From contig CAZAJU010000111.1 of assembly GCA_964485455.1 (NCBI GenBank), positions 1-6,379 of the forward strand: a DNA stretch of 6,379 bases, given 5' to 3'. A program made the position numbers and the translations under genes. The stretch is from Tissierella_B sp964485455 (GTDB lineage: Bacteria > Bacillota > Clostridia > Tissierellales > Tissierellaceae). Positions within the stretch are counted from its first letter, which is position 1; the number at the start of each line of letters is the position of its first letter. This document shows, piece by piece, positions 1 to 6,286 of the stretch. The notes under the pieces are model-generated. The model was not told the DNA's origin and made no database searches. It saw only the letters and a program-made list of their open reading frames with translations.

Positions 1-40
1 GAAACTGTAACTAAATTGTAACCTGTCTCCATGACCAAAC

Positions 41-1210
41 CTACTTGCCAATACCAATACTATATTCATAATCTAATAAGGCTAAGTTATAAGCATGTAT
101 TTGCTTTGATAGGTCCTTCTTTGCGTTCATTAAGTTTATATTAGCCTGCTGTACGTCTGTTGATGTGTTTTTTCCTAAATTAAAACTAGTCTCTGCTATT
201 TTTACTGCTTCTTGAGCTTGCTCTATAGTCTTTTCATATATGGCTATTTGGTTTTCGGCTGTCAGAAGATTTAGCACCGAGCTTCTTATACTCATTTCTA
301 CGCCATTTTTTACTGTTTCATAATTCTTCTCTGCCTTTGCTACTTCAGCATTTTTCTCTCTATATCTATAGGTTATTTCAGGATATCTAACCTTAGTAGC
401 TGCAAGGTTTAATTTAGATATTTCATAGGATTCCTTTGCAGCTTTTAAATTTACATTGTTCTCCAAACCTTGCTTTATAGCTGCAGCTAAGTCTATAGTT
501 TCATGCTTTTTATAAACAATTGAATCAGTCAAATCCACTTGTTTATCATATGATAAGCCTATGGTGTTCTGAAAGTTCATCAATTGTAGGTCATAATAAT
601 TTTTAGCAGTACTGACTCCTGCTTGGGCTTGTGACAAACTCATTTCAAAGCCTAAAAGTTGTTGCTTTGAAATCAATCCCAATTCATATCTAAGCTTTCC
701 ATGCTCAGATTGTTTTTTTGACAATTCCAAGTTCTCTTTAGCTATTTCAAGCTCCTTTTCCACTTGAAGAAGATCAAAATATGCCTTTTCCACATTGTAT
801 TTAATCTCGTTTATTTTCAATTCCTTATTCCACTTAGCCAGATCATATGCTAATTTGACCCCTCTTCTAGAGGCACCATTCTCAATTAAAGTCCTATTTA
901 TTGCAGCATCAGGTACTGACATCCCAGTCATAGGGTCTCGAGAAAATATTTCATCAATATTTTTTTCAGAATCCTTTACATCTCTTATTCCTTCTTCATA
1001 TAGAACATCAGCCTTTTGAACCTCTATCTCCTGAATCTTCATATCAATACTATTTTTAAGTGCATATTCTATAGCCGCATCCAAACTCAACGTAAGCACA
1101 TTAGAATTTTCTAATACATTCGAGTTTTCTGCAGCAAATACCTCTATCGGCATTAATGTATTAAAAGCTAACATCACTGCCAATCCTAAAGCTAAATTTT
1201 TCTTGTTCAT
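41..1210 (-). CDS. TolC-like outer membrane efflux family protein (reduced, probably barrel-less)
   Basis: Exit-duct component of a tripartite ABC efflux pump, expected outside the cytoplasmic membrane. An N-terminal signal peptide (residues 1-26: basic start, hydrophobic core, V-F-A before the likely cut) is followed by two OEP-type repeats, about 41-230 and 239-389. Each repeat has long, heptad-rich helices. The helix-tip turns look like those of TolC: Y-E-L-G-L-I-S at 175-181 and F-N-L-G-K at 343-347. At 389 aa it is shorter than typical TolC (about 430-490). In repeat 2, helices are joined by only about 10 residues around Y276-PEITYRYR, where TolC has a roughly 50-residue strand hairpin. 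In repeat 1 the linker (about 83-115) shows no clear alternating strands. The start is ATG with AGGAGG 9 nt upstream. The gene is last in the operon, 26 bp after the permease. Family assignment is firm; an outer-membrane location is doubtful. Confidence 0.88.
   Translation of the reverse strand: MNKKNLALGLAVMLAFNTLMPIEVFAAENSNVLENSNVLTLSLDAAIEYALKNSIDMKIQEIEVQKADVLYEEGIRDVKDSEKNIDEIFSRDPMTGMSVPDAAINRTLIENGASRRGVKLAYDLAKWNKELKINEIKYNVEKAYFDLLQVEKELEIAKENLELSKKQSEHGKLRYELGLISKQQLLGFEMSLSQAQAGVSTAKNYYDLQLMNFQNTIGLSYDKQVDLTDSIVYKKHETIDLAAAIKQGLENNVNLKAAKESYEISKLNLAATKVRYPEITYRYREKNAEVAKAEKNYETVKNGVEMSIRSSVLNLLTAENQIAIYEKTIEQAQEAVKIAETSFNLGKNTSTDVQQANINLMNAKKDLSKQIHAYNLALLDYEYSIGIGK
1094..1129 (-). 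repeat. 18-bp tandem duplication inside the TolC-like gene
   Basis: Residues 28-33 and 34-39 of the TolC-like protein are the same hexapeptide, ENSNVL, in tandem just after the signal peptide. The two 18-nt units differ at five positions, all synonymous (AAC/AAT, TCG/TCT, GTA/GTG, TTA/CTT). This is either an old duplication whose peptide has been kept, or chance similarity in a low-complexity linker. Confidence 0.7.
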
Positions 1211-1219
1211 TATTTACAT

Positions 1220-1225
1220 CCTCCT
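1220..1225 (-). promoter_or_regulatory. Ribosome binding site of the TolC-like gene
   Basis: Perfect AGGAGG on the minus strand, 9 nt before the ATG at 1210. It is the strongest Shine-Dalgarno match in the operon. It lies in the 26-bp gap after the permease stop, so the last gene can be translated efficiently on its own. Confidence 0.85.
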
Positions 1226-1236
1226 ATTCTAATATG

Positions 1237-2364
1237 CTAGTCAATTTTCTTTTTAAACTTCATAGTCGCTAGGACAAGAACTGCCACACCAAATATAACT
1301 AAAATAACAAATTCCTGAAACAGTATCCCTAAATTATTTCCTTTTAATATTATTCCTCTAAGAACGTTTATAAAATATGTCAATGGAAATATATTGCTTA
1401 TTGTCTGAATTACTTTAGGCATTGCTTCCCTAGGGAACATATAGCCTGACAATAATATGTTCGGCATAATCATAAACATTGACAATTGCATAGCCTGAAG
1501 TTGGCTTTTAGATACAGTAGATATTAGAAGCCCAATTCCTAGAGCACTGAATAAAAATATTATGGAGAAGAAGAGTAGCAAAACTATACTTCCTGCAACT
1601 GGTACCCTAAACCAAAATATACTAAGTGCAAGGGCTAAAACAATATCAATAAATCCTATAATTACATAAGGGATAATCTTTCCTACCATCAATTCCATCT
1701 TTGTAATAGGAGTTACTATAAGCTGCTCCAATGTTCCCTTTTCTCTTTCTCTAACGATTGAAAAAGATGTAAGCATCAAGGTTACTGTCTGTAAGATAAC
1801 ACCTATAAGCCCTGGAACATTAAAGTTAATACTGCTCATATCTGGATTGTACCACACTCTGCTTCTCAAATCCATAGCCTGTGGCATTGTCTGTCCAACA
1901 TTCTTTTCACTAATGATTTCAACCGAGTAGGACTGGACTACAGCCCCTGCACTTGAGAGAATAGTTTGAGCAGTTGTCGGGTCAGACCCATCCACTATTA
2001 ATTGGATTTGAGCTGTTTCTCCACGTTTAATCATCTCCGAATACTCAGGTGGGATAACTAATCCAGCTTTCGCTTTACCTCTATCTATATACTCTTGCAT
2101 ATCATCCATACTTTCGGCAGTATAATTTATATCAAAGTATTGAGAATTGGTAAACCCATCCAAAAGCTCACGACTTTCTATGCCTATATCATTGTTAAAG
2201 ACCACTGTTGAAATATGATCAACGCTAGTGGATGCAGCATAACCAAATAGCAACAGCTCCATTATTGGCATTAGTAATATTATAGCTATAGTCCTCTTAT
2301 CTCTCTTAATTTGAAAAAATTCTTTTCTAATAATAGCCTTAACCCTTTTTAAATTAAATTTCAT
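1237..2364 (-). CDS. ABC-2 type transporter permease, YbhS/YbhR-like
   Basis: Membrane-spanning subunit of the exporter. From the ATG (375 aa) it has a short cytoplasmic N-terminus with amphipathic K-R-V-K-A-I-I-R-K-E, TM1 at about 25-45, a large extracytoplasmic domain (about 46-182, with IVDGSDPTTAQ and RVWYNP) and five further hydrophobic segments (about 183-204, 226-250, 257-283, 294-311, 345-367). V-R-E-R-E-K-G-T-L-E-Q-L after TM2 is the hallmark ABC-2 coupling region; LLSGYMFP and FPLTYF are also typical. Length fits YbhS and YbhR of E. coli. A GTG at 2373 would add three residues, but it sits only 3 nt after the AGGA that overlaps the upstream stop, so the ATG at 2364 is preferred. No second permease follows, so a homodimer is likely. 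The substrate is unknown. Confidence 0.93.
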   Translation of the reverse strand: MKFNLKRVKAIIRKEFFQIKRDKRTIAIILLMPIMELLLFGYAASTSVDHISTVVFNNDIGIESRELLDGFTNSQYFDINYTAESMDDMQEYIDRGKAKAGLVIPPEYSEMIKRGETAQIQLIVDGSDPTTAQTILSSAGAVVQSYSVEIISEKNVGQTMPQAMDLRSRVWYNPDMSSINFNVPGLIGVILQTVTLMLTSFSIVREREKGTLEQLIVTPITKMELMVGKIIPYVIIGFIDIVLALALSIFWFRVPVAGSIVLLLFFSIIFLFSALGIGLLISTVSKSQLQAMQLSMFMIMPNILLSGYMFPREAMPKVIQTISNIFPLTYFINVLRGIILKGNNLGILFQEFVILVIFGVAVLVLATMKFKKKID

Positions 2365-2378
2365 ATCAATCACTCTTC

Positions 2379-3305
2379 CTATTTATTTGCCTTATCAACA
2401 AGAAAAACGAACACATCCTCAAGTGAAGGCTTTACTTTTTTTAAGCTATATACCTTTTCACCATTATTATTTAAATAATTCTCCAATTCCTCTAGTGAAA
2501 TATTAGGCTCTACTAATGCATGTACTCCCGTTCCATATACAGATGCATCCTTAACTCCAGCTTTTTCTTTTAATAAGTCAATAGACTTTAAGGTATCATC
2601 TACATTAATTTCAATTATATCTCCATCTATTACCTTATCCTTCATATTATTAGGTGTATCAAGGGTAAGTAAATTACCATAATATATGAACCCTATATTA
2701 TTACAATGTTCTGCCTCATCCATATAATGGGTAGTAACCAATATGGTTACCCCTTGCTCTGATAAATTATATATAAGGTCCCAGAAACTTCTTCTAGCTA
2801 TGGGGTCTACCCCACCCGTAGGTTCATCTAAAAAAAGGATCTTTGGATCGTGAATGATTGCACATCCAAGGGCAAGTCTTTGTTTCCATCCCCCTGATAG
2901 ATTGGAGGTAATCATCTTCTCCCTACCTTCTAAATCTGCCATCTTAAGTATTTCCTTCTTCTTTTGTTTTAGCTTATCATCGGCAATGCCATATACTCCA
3001 CCATAAAAATCTAGATTTTCTTCTACTGTAAGGTCTTCATAGAGGCTAAACTTTTGGGACATATATCCAATCTCTTGCTTTATCTCTTGAATATCCTTGC
3101 TAATATTATAGCCCAAAACCTTCCCTGTTCCCGATGTAGGAGTGATCAATCCCATAAGCATTCTAATAACTGTAGTCTTACCAGAGCCATTGGGTCCTAA
3201 AAATCCGAATACCTCACCTTTTTTTACTTTGAAACTAACATCATTTACAGCTGTAAATTTACCAAATCTCTTTGTAAGATTATTAATCTCTATAGCATAT
3301 TCCAT
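2379..3305 (-). CDS. ABC transporter ATP-binding protein, equivalent to the C-terminal half of YbhF
   Basis: Cytoplasmic ATPase that powers the exporter (308 aa). Visible motifs are Walker A GPNGSGKTT (37-45, Lys43), Q-loop Gln84 in YMSQKFSLY, signature LSGGW (136-140), Walker B ILFLDEP (Asp160, Glu161), D-loop GVDP (165-168) and an intact H-loop His193 in TTHYMDEAE. A C-terminal extension ends in PSLEDVFVFLV, as in many ABC-2 ATPases. All catalytic residues are present, unlike in its partner. It resembles the second ATPase half of E. coli YbhF (GPNG Walker A, TTH-F/Y-MDEAE) and comes second in the operon, matching the order of the fused protein. It starts 12 bp after the partner's stop; a weak AGGGAT overlaps that stop. 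It probably forms a heterodimer with the upstream ATPase. Confidence 0.95.
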   Translation of the reverse strand: MEYAIEINNLTKRFGKFTAVNDVSFKVKKGEVFGFLGPNGSGKTTVIRMLMGLITPTSGTGKVLGYNISKDIQEIKQEIGYMSQKFSLYEDLTVEENLDFYGGVYGIADDKLKQKKKEILKMADLEGREKMITSNLSGGWKQRLALGCAIIHDPKILFLDEPTGGVDPIARRSFWDLIYNLSEQGVTILVTTHYMDEAEHCNNIGFIYYGNLLTLDTPNNMKDKVIDGDIIEINVDDTLKSIDLLKEKAGVKDASVYGTGVHALVEPNISLEELENYLNNNGEKVYSLKKVKPSLEDVFVFLVDKANK

Positions 3306-3317
3306 TTAATCACATCC

Positions 3318-4238
3318 CTAATCCATTTTAACTAAGTTTACAAACACATCTTCAAAAGAGGGAGATATTCTCTTGATACTATCTATCTCGATGTTGTTCT
3401 CACTAAAATGTTTTAATAACTTGCCTTCTGCATTATCATAATCTTCCACGACGATATGAAGCTCTTCTCCAAGTAAATAAGCATCTTCTACATAATCTAA
3501 AGAATGTAAAACATCTTTAGCCATATAATTATCTTCTGAGAAAACACATGCTATATCCTTTTCAAATCCCATAATTACGTTCTTAGGTGTATCACTTTTG
3601 ATTATCTTACCCTTGTGCATCAGACCAACTTCGTCACAACGTTCTGCTTCATCCATATAAGGAGTAGAAACAAATATGGTAACTCCTTCATCTCTAAGCT
3701 CAAATAAAATCTTCCACAGTTCTCTTCTAGCTACAGGATCCACCCCTATTGTAGGCTCGTCAAGAAATAAAATCTTAGGAGTGTGGATTAGATTACAAGC
3801 AAGAGCAAGCTTTTGCTTCATACCTCCCGAAAGTTGATCTGCTAATTTATATGAATGCTTTGTTAGGTTGCTAAAGCGAAGTAAACTCTCAATTTTTTCT
3901 TCTCTAACCTTTTTAGGAATTTGATAAATCTCAGCATAGAATTCCAGATTCTCTATTATGGTCAAGTCCCCATATAGGCTAAATCTCTGAGGCATATATC
4001 CTATATTGCTTTTTATCTCCTCGCTATTTTGAATTATATCTAAACCTCCAACCCTTGCTGTTCCACCATCTGGTGTCAATATAGAAGTCAGCATCCTCAT
4101 AGTAGTGGTTTTGCCAGCACCATCTGGTCCAATTAATCCAAATATGGTACCTTCTTTGACTTCAATATCTAAATTATCAACTGCTGTTATTTCACCGAAT
4201 CTCTTAGTGAGAGAAAATGATTGTATTTCAAGCTTCAT
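3318..4238 (-). CDS. ABC transporter ATP-binding protein with degenerate H-loop, equivalent to the N-terminal half of YbhF
   Basis: Partner ATPase of the exporter (306 aa). Motifs are Walker A GPDGAGKTT (37-45, Lys43), Gln84 in YMPQRFSLY, signature LSGGMKQ (136-142), Walker B ILFLDEP (Asp160, Glu161) and D-loop GVDP. The H-loop reads VSTPYMDEAE: residue 193, normally the switch histidine, is Pro (codon CCT). The GPDG variant of Walker A and a non-His residue at this place also occur in the N-terminal half of E. coli YbhF as I recall it, so this looks like a family trait rather than a broken gene. A C-terminal extension ends PSFEDVFVNLV. In a heterodimer, the site using this protein's Walker motifs would be impaired, while its intact LSGGM would serve the partner's good site. 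It starts 24 bp after the HlyD-family gene, with AGGGGAT upstream of the ATG. Confidence 0.95.
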   Translation of the reverse strand: MKLEIQSFSLTKRFGEITAVDNLDIEVKEGTIFGLIGPDGAGKTTTMRMLTSILTPDGGTARVGGLDIIQNSEEIKSNIGYMPQRFSLYGDLTIIENLEFYAEIYQIPKKVREEKIESLLRFSNLTKHSYKLADQLSGGMKQKLALACNLIHTPKILFLDEPTIGVDPVARRELWKILFELRDEGVTIFVSTPYMDEAERCDEVGLMHKGKIIKSDTPKNVIMGFEKDIACVFSEDNYMAKDVLHSLDYVEDAYLLGEELHIVVEDYDNAEGKLLKHFSENNIEIDSIKRISPSFEDVFVNLVKMD

Positions 4239-4262
4239 AACTATATCCCCTAACTTTATTCT

Positions 4263-5489
4263 CTAGTCAATTTTTATATTTACATCTACTGGCATACCAG
4301 CTTTTATAACACCTTCTGAATCCGTCACCTTGATTTTGACCTCGAATACTGTATTCACTCTTTCTTCTTTGGTTTGTATGTTCTTAGGTGTAAATTCAGC
4401 ATTATTATTTATCTTCGTAACCTTACCCTTAAAAGCTGTATTCTCATCTGAGTCAACAAATATCTCTGCATCTTGACCAACCTTTACATGGCCAATATTA
4501 GCTTCAGAAACATAAACCTTAATTTCAGTATTATTTGGATCATAAATCTCTACAATTGCTTTACCCATCTGGGTAAATTCACCTTGATTTATATTCAATA
4601 GATTGATAATACCATCAGCAGGTGCTTTTATAAGGGTCTTATCAAGTTCATTCTTTAGTTGCTCAGCTTGTGTTTTAGACTGTTCTAATTGAATTCTAGC
4701 TAATTCTAGTTGGTTCTGTAGATTAACCAACTGGGTATTTCCATTTGCAATTGTTAATTCATATCCTGACTTGGACTGAAGCATTTTACCTTCTACTGCC
4801 TTTATAGTTGCACTAGTTGGTCCTGATTTTATAAGGTCTAGCTTTGAAATTGCTGTATCATATTGTGCTAATGCTATATTATAATTTAATTCCACTTCAT
4901 CGAAACCCGCCTGTGATATAGCTTCGTTTTCTAACAATATCTTGCTCTTATTTAGGTTTGATTCCATAAATTCCAAATTTACCTTTGCTTGGTTAACTGC
5001 TACTTGTGCTTGTTGGACCTCTTCAGGAGTTGCCCCCTCTAAAACTTTCTCATATTCTCCTTGGGCAGCAATATATGCACTTCTTGCTTGTTCTGTAGAA
5101 TTTGCATATACCGAATCGAAACTAGCTAGATTATCTTCTATAGATTTAATATTTTGCTCTGAAACCTGTATAGCATACAGCGCTTGATCATATTGATTAT
5201 TTAAACCATTATTGTTTATCTTAGCAATAACTTGACCAGTTTTAACTTTATCTCCTTCTTTTACTGAAATTTCGTCTATAGTTCCAACGATTTCACTGCT
5301 AAGTGTAACAGCATTCTTTTCTACCATACCTGATACCTGTATATACGTTCCATCACTTGCAGTAACTATTGATGAATCACTACTTAAAAACCCATTAAAG
5401 ATAAATATTGAAACTAAAACTACTACCATTACAATAGGCATTACTAAGGTCTTTCCCTTAGAGCTAATTAACTCCATAACTTTCTTCAT
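4263..5489 (-). CDS. HlyD/YbhG-family periplasmic adaptor (membrane fusion protein)
   Basis: Adaptor linking the ABC pump to the TolC-like duct. From the ATG (408 aa) there is one N-terminal membrane anchor (about 15-36, no lipobox) and a first lipoyl half with G-x-I-D-E-I-S-V-K-E-G-D (69-80). A long alpha-helical hairpin (about 97-286) comes next, then the second lipoyl half (APADGIINLLNINQGE, 289-304). A beta-barrel and membrane-proximal region ends with FTPKNIQTKEERVNTVFEVKI (366-386), a stretch typical of YbhG-like adaptors. The hairpin tip carries K181, L185, S192 and D197 in the spacing of the R-L-S-D motif by which AcrA/MacA adaptors dock to TolC. A TTG at 5504 would give a 413-aa form, but GGAGG lies inside those extra codons, so the ATG at 5489 is the start. 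This is the first gene of the operon. Confidence 0.93.
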   Translation of the reverse strand: MKKVMELISSKGKTLVMPIVMVVVLVSIFIFNGFLSSDSSIVTASDGTYIQVSGMVEKNAVTLSSEIVGTIDEISVKEGDKVKTGQVIAKINNNGLNNQYDQALYAIQVSEQNIKSIEDNLASFDSVYANSTEQARSAYIAAQGEYEKVLEGATPEEVQQAQVAVNQAKVNLEFMESNLNKSKILLENEAISQAGFDEVELNYNIALAQYDTAISKLDLIKSGPTSATIKAVEGKMLQSKSGYELTIANGNTQLVNLQNQLELARIQLEQSKTQAEQLKNELDKTLIKAPADGIINLLNINQGEFTQMGKAIVEIYDPNNTEIKVYVSEANIGHVKVGQDAEIFVDSDENTAFKGKVTKINNNAEFTPKNIQTKEERVNTVFEVKIKVTDSEGVIKAGMPVDVNIKID

Positions 5490-5497
5490 GACATCTA

Positions 5498-5502
5498 CCT
5501 CC
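5498..5502 (-). promoter_or_regulatory. Ribosome binding site deciding the start of the HlyD-family gene
   Basis: GGAGG on the minus strand, 8 nt before the ATG at 5489. It overlaps the in-frame TTG at 5504, which therefore cannot be the start. It is preceded by AAATAATT, the same context as the site in front of the divergent regulator. Confidence 0.85.
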
Positions 5503-5517
5503 AATTATTTGTTTGCT

Positions 5518-5545
5518 TTGATTCTTTCTATAGGTGTATTATAAT
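5518..5545 (+). promoter_or_regulatory. Sigma-A-type promoter of the Crp/Fnr regulator
   Basis: TTGATT (5518-5523, four of six consensus bases), a 16-nt spacer and perfect TATAAT (5540-5545). The predicted start is about A5552, giving a 53-nt leader. The -10 overlaps the minus-strand -10 within the 8-bp palindrome ATTATAAT (5538-5545), so polymerase cannot occupy both promoters at once. This one looks able to work without an activator. Confidence 0.6.
5538..5543 (-). promoter_or_regulatory. -10 box of the efflux operon promoter (no good -35)
   Basis: Perfect TATAAT on the minus strand. The predicted start is an A at about 5531, giving a leader of about 42 nt to the HlyD-family ATG. At a 17-nt spacer the -35 position (5561-5566) reads CGCTCT, which matches TTGACA at one base only; 16- and 18-nt spacers are no better. 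Such a promoter usually needs an activator, and the palindrome at 5566-5579 is placed for that. Inferred from sequence only. Confidence 0.6.
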
Positions 5546-5559
5546 GTTAATAAATAAAA

Positions 5560-5585
5560 AAGAGCGTAACATATATTACACTTTT
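5560..5585. promoter_or_regulatory. Candidate operator for the Crp/Fnr regulator
   Basis: Imperfect palindrome in which 10 of 13 symmetric base pairs match. The core at 5566-5579 reads GTAAC-ATAT-ATTAC. It differs by one base from GTAAC-N4-GTTAC, which I recall as the motif proposed for clostridial HcpR-type Crp/Fnr regulators. Its centre (5572.5) is at about -41.5 of the inferred efflux start (5531), with the core covering -35 to -48, which is the class II Crp/Fnr activator position. It is also at about +21 of the inferred regulator start, where binding could hinder the regulator's own transcription. Binding itself is inferred. Confidence 0.6.
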
Positions 5586-5594
5586 AAAATAATT

Positions 5595-5599
5595 GGAGG
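5595..5599 (+). promoter_or_regulatory. Ribosome binding site deciding the start of the Crp/Fnr regulator
   Basis: GGAGG 5 nt before the ATG at 5605. It lies within the codons that would be used if translation began at the in-frame TTG at 5593, so that upstream start is rejected. Confidence 0.85.
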
Positions 5600-5604
5600 A
5601 AAGT

Positions 5605-6282
5605 ATGGAATTACATAAATATTTCAACAAACTAAGGGATATGTCTTTATTTAAGAACTTTTCTGAAGAGGATTTTTCTCTACTTTTTAAAGAAATAAAT
5701 TATAAAATAACTAAATATAGTAAGGGCAGCATGGTATTTTTTGCAAAAGAACCATGTGATAATTTAAATATTATTTTAGATGGGAGATTACAAATTCAAA
5801 ATACGGATGCTTCGGGGAAGTTGTTAGTTGTGGCAGAATTTAAGGAAGGGGAAAGCATAGGAGAAACACTGATTTTTGGGGAGCCAAATACATACCCTAT
5901 GAATGTGATAAGTACTACTAAAGTTACTATGCTTTACATACCAAAGAAGGAAGTTCTCTACCTATGTCAACATAATCATGAATTTTTAGAGGAGTTTTTA
6001 AAGTTGCTTTCAGGAAAAACTATAACACTAAGTAGAAAACTAGATCAAATCTCCTTAAAGACCATTCGACAAAGTATTGTAGAATTTATTCTAAAGGAAT
6101 ATAATAAAAATAATAATATGACCATTCAGCTAAATATGACAAAGAAAAAATGGGCTGAAACCATGGGCGTACAAAGGCCCTCACTTTCAAGAGAACTTTT
6201 AATATTGAAAGAAGAGGGCTTAATAGATTATGATTCTAAGTATATTTATATTAAGGATTTAGAAGGACTTAGGGGTGATTAA
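5605..6282 (+). CDS. Crp/Fnr-family transcriptional regulator
   Basis: DNA-binding regulator of 225 aa, normal for the family. It has an N-terminal cyclic-nucleotide-binding-like beta-roll (about 14-115), a long dimerisation helix (about 123-150) and a C-terminal winged helix-turn-helix (about 152-220). The recognition helix reads V-Q-R-P-S-L-S-R-E-L (189-198). R191 and R196 align with Arg180 and Arg185 of E. coli CRP, while Pro192 replaces Glu181, so the half-site should differ from TGTGA. The pocket segment (82-102, GESIGETLIFGE...) lacks the Arg-Ser pair that binds cAMP phosphate. Only Cys51 and Cys121 are present, so an Fnr-type 4Fe-4S cluster is not expected. Divergence from the efflux operon, with a suitable palindrome between, makes it the likely regulator of the pump and of itself. 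The signal sensed is unknown. Start ATG chosen over TTG 5593 because of GGAGG placement. Confidence 0.93.
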   Translation: MELHKYFNKLRDMSLFKNFSEEDFSLLFKEINYKITKYSKGSMVFFAKEPCDNLNIILDGRLQIQNTDASGKLLVVAEFKEGESIGETLIFGEPNTYPMNVISTTKVTMLYIPKKEVLYLCQHNHEFLEEFLKLLSGKTITLSRKLDQISLKTIRQSIVEFILKEYNKNNNMTIQLNMTKKKWAETMGVQRPSLSRELLILKEEGLIDYDSKYIYIKDLEGLRGD

Positions 6283-6286
6283 TACC

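Noticed and set aside
7..22. Two direct GTAAC copies 11 bp apart at the left edge
   Set aside because: They are direct, not inverted, so they do not form a Crp-type site, and AT-rich DNA gives such pairs often.
1..32. Possible start of a further operon gene (minus-strand ATG at 32, then M-E-T-G-Y-N-L-V-T-V)
   Set aside because: A TAGG 7 nt upstream is only a weak Shine-Dalgarno, and ten open codons are too few to tell a gene from chance. It remains possible, as it is well placed 8 bp after the TolC-like stop.
795..1019. Plus-strand open frame of 74 codons inside the TolC-like gene
   Set aside because: It lies opposite a convincing coding sequence, has no clear ribosome binding site and shows no family resemblance; it is a shadow of the real gene.
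4942..5187. Plus-strand open frame of 81 codons inside the HlyD-family gene
   Set aside because: It is antisense to the helical hairpin coding region, and its Ser/Cys/Ala-rich composition is what the reverse strand of a coiled coil gives.
5490..5504. TTG start at 5504 for the HlyD-family gene, and the similar TTG start at 5593 for the regulator
   Set aside because: In both cases the GGAGG ribosome binding site lies within the added codons and is correctly spaced for the downstream ATG.
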